A stretch of 64,000 bases of DNA from Pedobacter ginsenosidimutans (GTDB lineage Bacteria > Bacteroidota > Bacteroidia > Sphingobacteriales > Sphingobacteriaceae). The position numbers were made by a program, and so were the translations under genes. Under the pieces are notes generated by a model that worked only from the letters and a program-made list of their open reading frames with translations, did not search any database and was not told where the DNA came from. Location of the stretch: the NCBI RefSeq assembly GCF_001442625.1, contig NZ_LMZQ01000001.1, forward strand, positions 1-64,000. Reading direction: 5' to 3'. The first letter of the stretch is position 1. Every line of letters begins with the position of its first letter. Positions 18,387 to 27,767 of this stretch are shown here, in pieces.

Positions 18387-19598
18387 TTATCTATTTATTT
18401 CAGTAGAGTGGTCGTCTGACCGTGCAAGCAGCGATTGCCCTTCGCGTTGAGATTCTTCCTTGCCCATCTGAGTTTTTAAAAAGGAAAGGGCACTGTAAAG
18501 CTTGTCCTGATGCGACAGGGTAAATGCATTACCGTTCAGACTTTCCAGCATTTTCAGGCGTCCCTGCTTTAAATGGCCAAGCACTTCGTAAACAGAACCA
18601 TTGTACTGGATTTTATCGCCTGTCGTTAAATAATTAACTGTTTTTAAGGGTGTGGCCTTTAATGCGGCAAGTTCATTTTCCTCTGAAGAAACTTCTCTAA
18701 CTTTCTCTAGATTGGTTACGTAACCGAAAATCCGCTCGGCATCCATTGAGGCTGAAAATATTTCAAATGGGTTATTCTCCAGAATCGATATCCAGCTTTC
18801 CACATAGGCGTAATGCTGCCCGGGATCATGACCAATACCTATTTCCTGGCCCAAAAGCATCGATGCAATCTCGGCCTTAAGTTCCTCTCTGGCGTAACTT
18901 TCACTTCCAAAGCCATTTCCCATGTCACGGTTTAACCTATCCTTGTGACCTGTCCAATGGCCAAGCTCATGTAAGAGTGTGGCATAGTACTTATCTCCCC
19001 CAGAAAACCAGTCCTTATGAGGGACGGTAATAGCATCTTTGCTAGGATCATAAAATGCATTGCCTGAATTTACGTGATTGATAATCGCCCTGGAAGAACT
19101 AATAAGGTTCTCGGCACGCTCCAGCGGCTGCCACAGCCCGCCAGGCTTTTCGAGTTCAAGTTTTGGTATTCCGTCAATCTGATCTGCATTAAAAACATAG
19201 GCATTGCACACTATGGCGTGGGAGAGCTGCATTTTTTCTGTGATTGGTTTCCCCAGTTCATCGTGTAATACCTTACCTGAAGCATCGCGCTTAGTGCGTT
19301 CGTCTGAAGTTTTTACGAACTGAATCATCATGGATTTTTCCCCTTTGCGCACCTGAAACCCGCTTTCCTCTGCCTGCTTGTAGGTCATCCACCTTGGATC
19401 CTCCCGCCCACTCATCAGTAACGAAAGCGAGTTAATTCCCCTATATCGCTTTCCACTCTGCAAATTGTAGGGCAACACAAAAGGCACTCCCCCGGCATCC
19501 CATGGAATCTGCCATGGGGCTGTACCAGCCTTCAAAGCCTCGATGACTCTTTCCGCAACCTGAACATGCATTGGCTTAGTGACCTCTTTTTTATTCAT
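18387..19598 (-). CDS. ArdC-type antirestriction protein: ssDNA-binding domain plus zincin-like peptidase
   Basis: 403 residues from ATG 19598 (MNKKEVTKPMHVQ); an in-frame ATG at 19634 would add 12 residues but would overlap the preceding gene more. The N-terminal ArdC-like domain has RGINSLSLL and the MTYKQAEESGFQVRKGEK segment; the central metallopeptidase domain carries HELGHWTGH with a downstream AREELKAEIAS. ArdC-type proteins bind single-stranded DNA and protect entering plasmid DNA from restriction. A good GGAGGA lies upstream. The C-terminal ~100 residues look like a short DUF6908/SH3-type extension of unknown role. Confidence 0.85.
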   Translation of the reverse strand: MNKKEVTKPMHVQVAERVIEALKAGTAPWQIPWDAGGVPFVLPYNLQSGKRYRGINSLSLLMSGREDPRWMTYKQAEESGFQVRKGEKSMMIQFVKTSDERTKRDASGKVLHDELGKPITEKMQLSHAIVCNAYVFNADQIDGIPKLELEKPGGLWQPLERAENLISSSRAIINHVNSGNAFYDPSKDAITVPHKDWFSGGDKYYATLLHELGHWTGHKDRLNRDMGNGFGSESYAREELKAEIASMLLGQEIGIGHDPGQHYAYVESWISILENNPFEIFSASMDAERIFGYVTNLEKVREVSSEENELAALKATPLKTVNYLTTGDKIQYNGSVYEVLGHLKQGRLKMLESLNGNAFTLSHQDKLYSALSFLKTQMGKEESQREGQSLLARSDDHSTEINR

Positions 19599-20229
19599 CT
19601 TCTGGATCCTCCCGGTCCGCGAAGTCAACACCATAAAGCGAGGATTCCTGCTCGTTTAGCGCGACTTCTTCCATCATCACAAGCAATTCGAGTTTTTGCC
19701 GCAAGCTATAGGTTGCTGTATTTTCCATAATATTTTCTTTGTTGGCCCTGTCCTGATAGTAGCCGCGGATGAAATGAACGGGGTTTAAATAGTTACCATT
19801 TTGTTTGAGTGCGAAGTGCAGGTGCTCACCGGTTACCCTTCCGGTTCTTCCTGTAACAGCTACTGCCTCGCCGGATTCAACTTCATCACCTCTCTTGACC
19901 AGTAAAATCGATAAGTGACCATAGATACACTCCAGGCCACTTTTTTCAATCCTGATAAAATTGCCAAGGATTGGATTGCATCCGACTTCGGATATCCTGC
20001 CAGAGAAAAAAGCATACACAGGTTCATTTCTCGCATGCAGATCAATCCCTCTGTGGAAATCCACGTTGTGCGTGAGGGGATGTATTCTTTTTCCAAACCC
20101 GCTGTTTATCCTCATAGCATTCAGCGGCATCGATAGTTGTGCATTGACCGTAAAAACTGAAAGCGTTAAAACAAAAACTATCGCGATAAGAACGCTAGCG
20201 TTTAAAAGCCGTTTCATGACTGATATCAT
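19591..20229 (-). CDS. M23 family peptidase (transfer-associated cell-wall hydrolase)
   Basis: 212 residues with an N-terminal hydrophobic signal segment ending near VNAQ. The LytM-type domain shows INSGFGKRIHPLT, HRGIDLHARN (HxxxD zinc ligands), IYGHLS and the HLHFAL ligand pair. It should cut peptidoglycan cross-bridges in the periplasm. In the transfer operon it takes the place normally held by the lysozyme-like TraQ/TraH enzyme that opens the wall for the mating channel. Met1 or Met5 may be the start; the end overlaps the ArdC start by 8 bases. Confidence 0.88.
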   Translation of the reverse strand: MISVMKRLLNASVLIAIVFVLTLSVFTVNAQLSMPLNAMRINSGFGKRIHPLTHNVDFHRGIDLHARNEPVYAFFSGRISEVGCNPILGNFIRIEKSGLECIYGHLSILLVKRGDEVESGEAVAVTGRTGRVTGEHLHFALKQNGNYLNPVHFIRGYYQDRANKENIMENTATYSLRQKLELLVMMEEVALNEQESSLYGVDFADREDPEDE

Positions 20230-20617
20230 TTACTTGATTTATCGAAAGATATTCTGCAAGAGAAATAGTACTCCTCTTTAGCATTTCTGGATTGCTTAGC
20301 GCTATCTTCATTGCTGAAGACTGATGCCCATAATCAGCGTGTTCCTGTTTCATATTGATGTCCAGCAGTTGTTTGAAAGTATTGCGATCCATGTCCCCTA
20401 CACCAGTCATAATATCATGATAGAGATCTCTTTTATCTTTAAGTACCAGTACAGCATCTGTAGAATACTTGCCCATCTCACCGGATGAAAACCCAATGCT
20501 AACGGTATCGAACTTTAAATCAGCCATCGCGATGATTCCAATCTGGCCCTGCCTAAAGGAGGGATCATTAGTAAGCAAGGGATTGATGGCCACCAGCTTA
20601 CCAGATAGTTCTTCCAT
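20195..20617 (-). CDS. hypothetical conjugative-element protein
   Basis: 140 residues, no family recognised. The first half is beta-like with GQIGIIAMADLKFDTVSIGF; the second half is helical. The end overlaps the start of the M23 peptidase gene, so the two are probably co-translated. Similar small proteins occur in this operon position in Bacteroidetes elements, but I cannot name one. Confidence 0.55.
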   Translation of the reverse strand: MEELSGKLVAINPLLTNDPSFRQGQIGIIAMADLKFDTVSIGFSSGEMGKYSTDAVLVLKDKRDLYHDIMTGVGDMDRNTFKQLLDINMKQEHADYGHQSSAMKIALSNPEMLKRSTISLAEYLSINQVNDISHETAFKR

Positions 20618-20647
20618 AAAATTTGGAATTTAAAAATTAATGAATGT

Positions 20648-22684
20648 TTACCTTTTCATCCCTCCAGACATGGATGATTTGGGTGTTTCAGCACTTTTGG
20701 CTCCCTCAGATTTAAACCGCTTAACGAGCTCGCTCACTTCCTCATTGATACGGCTAAAATTCTCTTTTAATATCTCCTCTTTTTTGCCGCTAAAATTATA
20801 GTAAACAGGCATTTCCACATAGGATTTTTCTTCCATTGCGATGGAATCCATGTCCAGATTTACCCTGCAATTTATTGCCGATGTTTCGTATTTGCCTATA
20901 TAATCTTCAACAGCGTCCGCGGCGAGCATTCCAACGAGCTCACCTGCTTTTAGGGAGGCGATTTTACCCGCTGGAATCAATGATTCGAGTTTTTCTGAAA
21001 GCGAAACTGAAGTCTTAGTCCGATCGATAGAAAGGCTTTCAGATTGTTGCTTGACTTTCCCGAAAAGCCGCTCGAGCCACTCCAGGGTATCCTTGTTCCT
21101 TACCGAACCAGAAAGTACGTTTCCAACTACCGAGGTTATAGTTGTAGCGGTATCCTTACCATATTGCTGCTGAAACTGTGGAAGTTCCTGAAGCCCCATC
21201 AATACTGCTACCTTATTTGATCTGGCCGTTGCGATAAGATTTTCAATTCTGTGTACAAACAGTGTGGGCAGTTCATCAATAATCAGCGCAGAGGGAAGGT
21301 TTCCTTTGGAATTAATGAGCCGGGTGAGCCTGTTCAGTACCACAGAATAGCATGCGGAATTGATATTCTGGGTGTTTGGATCGTTGGCCAATACTAAAAT
21401 TGAGGGATCACTCCTTGAAGAGATCTTCAAATTAAAATCATCACCGGAAAAAACCCAAAACGTTTCTTTGGTAGCGAGCCTGGATATGAATACCTTGAGC
21501 GTGCCAATCTGCCCCTCCAACTGATTAAAGGCCTTTGCCTGCCAGGCTGTTGCGAAAGGAGAAAGCAGACTTTTAAGCTCTGGGTTTGAGAAAAGCACCG
21601 AAAATATTTGCTCATAGCTGCAGTTCAAAAACGAGAGCACATGGGGAAACGTTGAATATTTACCATTTTCGTACTGGGAAAAAAAGTAGATACAGGAAGA
21701 AAGAAAATTGACCGCACTTTGGGTAAAAAACTGATCGCTGCCCCCTGATTTGTCCCCTTTCTTCAATGCTTCCACCAGCGCTTCCGCAGTCTCACCAGCA
21801 TCGGCAAGCGTGACGATATAGTCAGGCCGGAGCACATTTATTCTTCTGCTTCGCTCTACCTGGGTCAGATTGATTACATGGAAATCAAAATCCGATAGCT
21901 TTCCCTGCTTCTTACCAATGAGGTAATGATAATATGCTATCTGGCCGAGATCGGGAAACTTAAAATCATAACAGCATATACAAAACTGCTTGGCAATAAG
22001 CTGCCTGATAAAGGGCATCACAATACCAAAACTCTTTCCCGATCCCGGAGTGCCTATAAGCAATGTACCCCTGAAAATATTCTCAATATTGATAAACCCG
22101 GAATGGATTTTCTTTCGGTAATAAAACAGGGATGGAATGGTTACGGCGAAAGGTCCGTTCACCGGTTTCCTTGCTTGCATAAATGATTCTTCTTCGGTAT
22201 TCCATTTATCCTTTCCAAAAGAGGAACTGATGATCTTGGAAACATTATCCATCGCGATGTGTACCATAACAGTGCCTAGGGTCAAGCTCAAAATATAGCC
22301 CAGATCATACCAGCTTGTACGGTAATAAATCTCCTTTCCAGCCTCACCAAAGAAAAATATGCTGGATCCCATTAATAAAAAGCCAGCTGTCAATGGATAG
22401 ATAATGGCCGGCCTCGTTTTTAAATCCTTTTCTTTTTTGCTCAAGGTACCAACTGATACAAGAGAAATTAGCAGCAAAAGAAAAAAGCGGCTGTAGAATG
22501 GATTTTCATATATAACTATCCTCGAGATGCGAACCAGCAGTCTTGACAGGCCAATATGAAAACTGCCCGCGTCCATCAGCAATTTCGGCGCATAAACGAA
22601 CATCAATATGTCCAGCAAAACTGCCAGGTAAATGGCGAACTGGAGGAAGCGGTGCAAGCTCTGCTGCTCTTTGCTCTCTTCCAT
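20648..22684 (-). CDS. type IV coupling protein (TraG/VirD4 family)
   Basis: 678 residues. Two to three N-terminal membrane segments are followed by an ATPase domain with Walker A LLIGTPGSGKSFG and Walker B ALIIDELPTLF, plus VLMGLQELPQFQQQYG after it. It is expected to form the inner-membrane hexamer that hands the relaxase-DNA complex to the channel. In CTnDOT-type elements the coupling gene lies with the mob genes; here it lies at the far end of the transfer operon, after TraN. The C-terminal 60 residues are polar, ending in SSMSGGMKR. Confidence 0.92.
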   Translation of the reverse strand: MEESKEQQSLHRFLQFAIYLAVLLDILMFVYAPKLLMDAGSFHIGLSRLLVRISRIVIYENPFYSRFFLLLLISLVSVGTLSKKEKDLKTRPAIIYPLTAGFLLMGSSIFFFGEAGKEIYYRTSWYDLGYILSLTLGTVMVHIAMDNVSKIISSSFGKDKWNTEEESFMQARKPVNGPFAVTIPSLFYYRKKIHSGFINIENIFRGTLLIGTPGSGKSFGIVMPFIRQLIAKQFCICCYDFKFPDLGQIAYYHYLIGKKQGKLSDFDFHVINLTQVERSRRINVLRPDYIVTLADAGETAEALVEALKKGDKSGGSDQFFTQSAVNFLSSCIYFFSQYENGKYSTFPHVLSFLNCSYEQIFSVLFSNPELKSLLSPFATAWQAKAFNQLEGQIGTLKVFISRLATKETFWVFSGDDFNLKISSRSDPSILVLANDPNTQNINSACYSVVLNRLTRLINSKGNLPSALIIDELPTLFVHRIENLIATARSNKVAVLMGLQELPQFQQQYGKDTATTITSVVGNVLSGSVRNKDTLEWLERLFGKVKQQSESLSIDRTKTSVSLSEKLESLIPAGKIASLKAGELVGMLAADAVEDYIGKYETSAINCRVNLDMDSIAMEEKSYVEMPVYYNFSGKKEEILKENFSRINEEVSELVKRFKSEGAKSAETPKSSMSGGMKR

Positions 22685-22692
22685 AACGCACT

Positions 22693-23532
22693 TTAAAAAG
22701 TATCCGCGTCAAGGATATCCGAATACCTGAGCGCTACGCGCAGGTTTCGACCGGAAATCTGCTTCTCGGAAAGCTCAATATTGAATATCTTGTCTCCAGG
22801 AAAAGTCGCCTTCTTCAGCACATAGATATTCCGGTACGATTTTTTAAACCTCTCAAAAGGGTAAAGCTGAAAAACCGGACTAACCTCCACCGACTGAATA
22901 TTGGTAGATTTATTTATTTTCCTGTCCTCAATCTTAAATCTCAGCTCATCTACATCAAACCGTAAATTAGTGTCATTGCTAAAGCAGAGATCCAGCATCA
23001 CAAAATCGCCTAGCGAAAGTACTTTGTTCACGATTATTGAAATTCCGAACATGGACTGCGTGCTTACGGGCTTTTTATTCGACAGGTTCAATAACCGAAA
23101 AGCATTAACCTTGAAATCGCTTTGGGTAAGGCTAATCCCGGAAATATCCAGCGGTCTCATTGTTGAGGGCAGAATATTTACCTGTGTAGAGATTTGCCCT
23201 GAATCGGAATGCGGGAGGAAAACCAGTTTATATTGGGCAATAAAACTCTCACCTACAACTGTCACCAGGCCAGCATCGCTACCAGAATTCAGTGAGGAAA
23301 TTGAATCCTGTACTACCTTTACCCTCAGTAAATTCTTTTCGGGAAGATCGCCAATCAGCGCAGCACTGGACAAGTCGACGTATGAGATCTTTTCCGGAGA
23401 AATAAAATGTAGCGAAACCGTGCCGGAAATTCCGATTGCTGGAACCTGCCCAAGGGTCACGCCTTGAGTCTGCTGCGCCCGAAGACATACGCTGAGCAGA
23501 AGCATCTGGGCAATTAATAATAATTTTTTCAT
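22693..23532 (-). CDS. traN: conjugative transposon protein TraN (DUF4138, VirB9-like)
   Basis: 279 residues with a signal peptide (MKKLLLIAQMLLLSVCLRAQ), then a beta-rich body. The order T4CP-TraN-TraM and the SP/size agree with the Bacteroidetes TraN family, which is thought to form the outer-membrane part of the mating channel with TraM. Conserved-type segments include the N-terminal strand after the signal peptide and FKIEDRKINKST in the middle. It starts 6 bases after the TraM stop. Confidence 0.8.
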   Translation of the reverse strand: MKKLLLIAQMLLLSVCLRAQQTQGVTLGQVPAIGISGTVSLHFISPEKISYVDLSSAALIGDLPEKNLLRVKVVQDSISSLNSGSDAGLVTVVGESFIAQYKLVFLPHSDSGQISTQVNILPSTMRPLDISGISLTQSDFKVNAFRLLNLSNKKPVSTQSMFGISIIVNKVLSLGDFVMLDLCFSNDTNLRFDVDELRFKIEDRKINKSTNIQSVEVSPVFQLYPFERFKKSYRNIYVLKKATFPGDKIFNIELSEKQISGRNLRVALRYSDILDADTF

Positions 23533-23537
23533 AAAAT

Positions 23538-24761
23538 TTAATAGGATTGTTGTTTTCTTTTTAGCTCATAAGGATCGATCAGAAAAACCTGGGTATTGTA
23601 TTTGACCTTTGCCTTATTTGACCGGATAAGTTTATTGACCGCGGTTGTGGTGGACTGGAACATCTTAGAAAGCACACCCATGACCAGCTGATTGTTATTC
23701 TCTGCCATCTGCTGAATGGTAATCCCCTGTGAACTGGAAGCACTGGCATCTCTGGTGAATTCCCGAAATGCTGATGAGGGAACATAAATTCCGGGAAGAC
23801 CGTCATTGTCGTAAACCTGTAGGTTTATGGGGAGAATTTCTCCATCATGAAAGATGGTTGATATCAGCAGGTTTACCCGCTGGGAGGAAAAGCCCGAGAT
23901 TGTGGCGTAGAGATAGGTGCCTTTTTTAATGAGGAATTTTCCTGCCAGCACATCATCTGTTAGCCTAATCCGCAAACGAGAACCGGAAAAACCTGTAATA
24001 TCCTGATCAATGATCGCAGATATCGGCCGCTGCTGCTCGGATGAAATGATTGTATTGAACGCTCCTGAGGCTAAAATGGATCGCCTGACCGGGATAACTA
24101 TTTTGCTCTTATCTTCCTTTTCAGCCAACTTAATCAGATTTTCCCTTTCCCGCTTTTCCGCAAGCGCTGGATCATTTGCCTTTCCCATACTATCAACCAG
24201 CGCCATCTGCTGACGGAACAGTTGCAAGGGGTCGGTCTCGGGCTTTGGAATTCCCTGGACTTGGAAATCTGTTTTCCTCTGCTTTATCTTAGAGAGCGCA
24301 TCAGCCAGCGCTTTGTCCTGCTGGGCGCTGGATGAGGCTCGGTCACTGGAATAGTTTGCTCCAGTATAAAAACGGTTAGATGCTTTGATACTTTCAGTAC
24401 CTGGCGTTCCATATTTTGCCTTCATCACCTGATCAATGGAATCCAGCATCCGCTTTTCCCTTGCGTTGTAGGCTGAACTTATCTCTGCCCGCTGCTGGTT
24501 TTCTTCACCAATGGTACCAACTGCTGTGTAACCATCTGCCTGTTTGAATCTGTTTCTAAACGCATCAAGCTTTCCGGAAAGTTCCTGGTTTCGGACCTGT
24601 GCTGAAACGCCTGCCATGTCGGTCTGCAGCGAATCCCTGCCTACTACCTTAGTGCCCTCTTTGCCATAGCTGCTTTTGTAGACGTAAAAGAAAAGCACTA
24701 AAAAAGGAAGGCAAATTAACGGAAGCGCATACCGCGGCTTTTTGAAATCTATTTTTTCCAT
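23538..24761 (-). CDS. traM: conjugative transposon protein TraM (VirB10-like)
   Basis: 407 residues. One N-terminal membrane anchor (YALPLICLPFLVLFFYVY), a long polar/coiled linker (about 40-215) and a C-terminal beta domain (about 230-400) with ISAIIDQDITGFSGSRLRIR and GTYLYATISGF. This is the VirB10-like scaffold layout of the Bacteroidetes TraM family, joining inner and outer membranes. It is tightly packed between TraL and TraN. Confidence 0.87.
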   Translation of the reverse strand: MEKIDFKKPRYALPLICLPFLVLFFYVYKSSYGKEGTKVVGRDSLQTDMAGVSAQVRNQELSGKLDAFRNRFKQADGYTAVGTIGEENQQRAEISSAYNAREKRMLDSIDQVMKAKYGTPGTESIKASNRFYTGANYSSDRASSSAQQDKALADALSKIKQRKTDFQVQGIPKPETDPLQLFRQQMALVDSMGKANDPALAEKRERENLIKLAEKEDKSKIVIPVRRSILASGAFNTIISSEQQRPISAIIDQDITGFSGSRLRIRLTDDVLAGKFLIKKGTYLYATISGFSSQRVNLLISTIFHDGEILPINLQVYDNDGLPGIYVPSSAFREFTRDASASSSQGITIQQMAENNNQLVMGVLSKMFQSTTTAVNKLIRSNKAKVKYNTQVFLIDPYELKRKQQSY

Positions 24762-24766
24762 ATTTA

Positions 24767-25153
24767 TTATTTTTTGATGGTCATCGATTTATCAACTGCT
24801 CCTAACAACTGCTCCATTAATAGCGAATCCTTTTTAGTCAACGAATCCTTCGCGAGCAAGACTTCCAAAGCCGACCTTACTTCAAGGATGCTCTTTAGCT
24901 TTCTAGCCGTTGTCCCAATTTCACCAAGATTTCCCTCTATCTTACTGAAGACTTTTAATTTCTTCGGCACGCTTTCACTTTTCATCCTAAGCAGGGTAAA
25001 GCACAGTAAAAAAGAGCAAAGCATCAGCGCTACCATTGCGCAGAAAATCAGCTTCGGATGTTTTGTAGTGAATGCAGCGACAACCTTTTGCATGCGTGCA
25101 ATCAACCCAGCGAACTCAGACCGAAGCTCAGATAATACGGTTACTTTTTTCAT
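24767..25153 (-). CDS. small membrane protein in the TraL position
   Basis: 128 residues: a cytoplasmic N-terminus, one transmembrane segment (LIFCAMVALMLCSFLLCFTL, about 35-54) and a periplasmic helical tail. Sequence alone does not identify it; its place between TraK and TraM and its single helix match TraL of Bacteroidetes elements. The start overlaps the TraK end by 4 bases. Confidence 0.65.
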   Translation of the reverse strand: MKKVTVLSELRSEFAGLIARMQKVVAAFTTKHPKLIFCAMVALMLCSFLLCFTLLRMKSESVPKKLKVFSKIEGNLGEIGTTARKLKSILEVRSALEVLLAKDSLTKKDSLLMEQLLGAVDKSMTIKK

Positions 25154-25773
25154 TGGAAAGCATTTTTCTCTGTTGTCAAAATATCTCTATTCTCAAGCGT
25201 CTTCCAATGCGTAATGAGCACGGCATGGGGATTGTTGTCAGAACGGGTTTCCAGATCCTTTAGGTTTCCTTCGGTAATTAGCGATCTGGTGATCGTAGAA
25301 CTGCGCCTGTCAATCTTCTGGGTGCCGTAAAAACGGAAGTACATTTTTTTCTCATCTAAAAAAATGGAATCCGTGCGCAATGTCAATACTGCAGATGAAG
25401 AAAGGACTGAGGTAAAAAAACCTTTCTCCTTTAGATTATTATATTGAAGCGCACCGCTTTCATCTATAAGGTACATGGCCTGTTTCATCTGATACTCTAT
25501 GAATTTATCATCCGGTACCAGAGAAAAGAAAAGGGAATGAAACCTTGCAATATGTGCGCGGTACTCTGCCGCCCGGTTCAACTGCACATCAGTTTGTTTC
25601 GCCATGACAGGCGTTCCGGAGGGGTCAAGGATGTAAATACTTTTTCTGGAATCCCTCACATAGCCATAGGCGAAAAATGAGACTGTCGCTACAACGCAAA
25701 GACAAAGGACGAAGCTTCCTAAGGAAATAAGAGTCGCCAGGCGAATTTTTGATTCGATATTTTTTATCATCAT
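25150..25773 (-). CDS. traK: conjugative transposon protein TraK (VirB8-like)
   Basis: 207 residues, the TraK size. An N-terminal anchor (about 15-37), then a periplasmic domain with RAAEYRAHIARFHSLFFSL and DDKFIEYQMKQAMYLID and a C-terminal ALITHWK-like segment. VirB8-like proteins nucleate the inner-membrane part of the channel. There is one base between the TraJ stop and this start. Confidence 0.88.
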   Translation of the reverse strand: MMIKNIESKIRLATLISLGSFVLCLCVVATVSFFAYGYVRDSRKSIYILDPSGTPVMAKQTDVQLNRAAEYRAHIARFHSLFFSLVPDDKFIEYQMKQAMYLIDESGALQYNNLKEKGFFTSVLSSSAVLTLRTDSIFLDEKKMYFRFYGTQKIDRRSSTITRSLITEGNLKDLETRSDNNPHAVLITHWKTLENRDILTTEKNAFQ

Positions 25774-25774
25774 T

Positions 25775-26905
25775 TTAAAGTCCTCCCATCATTTGTCCTG
25801 CAACGCGGGTCATACTCGATGCGCCCCTACCCATTGAACTTGCAGCCGACGATACTCCTGAAGTCGATACGATCCAGGTCGATATGCTAGGCACGGTGAG
25901 CATGGTGAGCGCCCCAATGACGAAAGTTACAATCACCATCCCAAAGGAAAGCACCCCGTTGCCTGCAAACCAGCCCAGTTTTTCCAGGCTCGCGCCGCCT
26001 GTACCTACAAGTTCCTGATAGCGGGTGATCTCTGCTTCCAGGGCATAATGCTGAAAAAGTGATGCAACATACATTACTAGATAGGCGATGCCAGAATACA
26101 GATTGACCGAAATGAACCTTGCTATCCATGTCGAGAACGAATCCCTGAATGCGGGCAAAATGGAAACTGCAACGGAAAACGGCCCCAGAATAATTAATAT
26201 TGTTGAAAAGATAATCTGAATAATAAAAATGATATAGGTGCAGACTCTCAGGAGCCATATGGCAAGGGTTTCCAGGAGCGAGGTCGCCAGGAGCTGCAAA
26301 CCCACCTGCAAACGGTTTCTCATCTCCACTATTGGATTCCACACCTCAGAAAACCCTTCTTTTACAGAGGATCTAACCGACTCCCAGGCATTCTCATACC
26401 AGGTATCCGCTTCGGTCTTTGCGGTTTCAGTCTCTGCCTGTACTTTAAGTAACTGATCGGAAACCTCCACCATCAGCTTTGCCCTTTGCAGCCTGAGATC
26501 ATTTATCTCGGACTGACTGCCATCGAACATCGCTGAGGTCTTCTGTTCGACCAGGTCGGTAGGATAAGCGAGAATTCTGGTGAATATGCTCCACCATAAG
26601 ATGACCATAGTTAAGCCGAAGGGACGAAGCAATGGCATAATCTCCAGCTGCTTATCGCCAGAAATCATCTCATAGCTCTTAATGGCAAAAAAGATAAGCA
26701 TGAAAATAGCGGCAAGAGCCTGCGCATCCGCTATGAATGCATCGTAGTGCGTCCAGATTGTATTTTTCATCTCATGCAAAAAATGCATCATCCCTTCTTC
26801 ATATACCCCGTTTCCCTGAAGGAAATTGAATGTGTCCTTAAAGGAATCGGGCGTAGACTGCGCAAAAAAACCGGCAGTGCCGGTGAAAAGATTTAATAAG
26901 CCCAT
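25775..26905 (-). CDS. traJ: conjugative transposon protein TraJ (VirB6-like)
   Basis: 376 residues with several membrane segments (about 55-75, 85-105, 205-245, 255-280, 310-335), separated by a charged linker at about 125-195. It matches the polytopic TraJ protein that lines the inner-membrane channel. The C-terminus is rich in Ser, Gly and Met (SSMGRGASSMTRVAGQMMGG). Confidence 0.87.
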   Translation of the reverse strand: MGLLNLFTGTAGFFAQSTPDSFKDTFNFLQGNGVYEEGMMHFLHEMKNTIWTHYDAFIADAQALAAIFMLIFFAIKSYEMISGDKQLEIMPLLRPFGLTMVILWWSIFTRILAYPTDLVEQKTSAMFDGSQSEINDLRLQRAKLMVEVSDQLLKVQAETETAKTEADTWYENAWESVRSSVKEGFSEVWNPIVEMRNRLQVGLQLLATSLLETLAIWLLRVCTYIIFIIQIIFSTILIILGPFSVAVSILPAFRDSFSTWIARFISVNLYSGIAYLVMYVASLFQHYALEAEITRYQELVGTGGASLEKLGWFAGNGVLSFGMVIVTFVIGALTMLTVPSISTWIVSTSGVSSAASSMGRGASSMTRVAGQMMGGL

Positions 26906-26909
26906 AAAA

Positions 26910-27683
26910 TTACAGTTTGGATTTTTTCAGGATATCGTTTGCAATCTGGATATCGCTTTTGGAGGTTACGGGCGATCTGGTATGGCTATTCCTGATCTTT
27001 TCCGCTGTGGATTTAATATTAAGATAGGTTTTTGCCTTTGATTTTTTCATCTCCCAGCCGGCCCTCAATTTGCGATACTCCGAAAGCATCCTGTGGTAAG
27101 CAATTATTCTGGATCCACGGTCAACGTTTGTATTTCTCGCTAGCTGAAGCCTTTCCAGTAATGAATTACTTTCTTCCTTATACCAATCATACAGACCGGT
27201 GGAGACAATATATTTTTGTTCCGCCGGAGACAGCCCTGACAACAATTCGGCATCTGATGAGTTCAAAAGCCCCTCAAACTCCTTTCGGTAGTAGATCTGC
27301 CAAAGCGGATCTGCAGCACTTAGGGCGCCAGAATAGTTGACCGCCTCGCTTATCGCAGTATTGCGCAAGGTATCTGTATGGAGCTTATAAATATTGTCAG
27401 AATTTTGCATGGCAGCGGCAAATATCAGCCGCTGAGTTTGTGGCCCTACCGGGCCAAGTGGCCTAAGATCGGTCTTGGGGTAATTCGGATGCAGCGCCCA
27501 TGTTATCCAGTAATCTGGGTTAAGTCCCAAAAATCCGGATTTTGGTGTAAACTTATCCGCATCCCACTGCTTAAAAACCATTCTTTCCTGCTGGTAGGTG
27601 ATGTGTTTGTCGGACATCTTTTTCTGACCAATACAGGTCATTGCTGGGAGGCATAAAAAAAGTAGCAGGTGTGATTTTTTCAT
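26910..27683 (-). CDS. secreted conjugative-transfer protein (DUF5045-like)
   Basis: 257 residues with a signal peptide ending near CIGQ. The middle holds PDYWITWALHPNYP and YDWYKEESNSLLERL, resembling the DUF5045-type proteins that precede TraJ in Bacteroidetes elements. The tail SDIQIANDILKKSKL is shared with the next three genes upstream, suggesting one function or a common docking tail. I am unsure of the family name. Confidence 0.65.
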   Translation of the reverse strand: MKKSHLLLFLCLPAMTCIGQKKMSDKHITYQQERMVFKQWDADKFTPKSGFLGLNPDYWITWALHPNYPKTDLRPLGPVGPQTQRLIFAAAMQNSDNIYKLHTDTLRNTAISEAVNYSGALSAADPLWQIYYRKEFEGLLNSSDAELLSGLSPAEQKYIVSTGLYDWYKEESNSLLERLQLARNTNVDRGSRIIAYHRMLSEYRKLRAGWEMKKSKAKTYLNIKSTAEKIRNSHTRSPVTSKSDIQIANDILKKSKL

Positions 27684-27767
27684 CTCTAATATTTTATTTT
27701 TAAATTGATGAAGGTATCATGATTATAATATCCATGCCTCTTCGGGCTTGGGCAAATCATGTTGATT

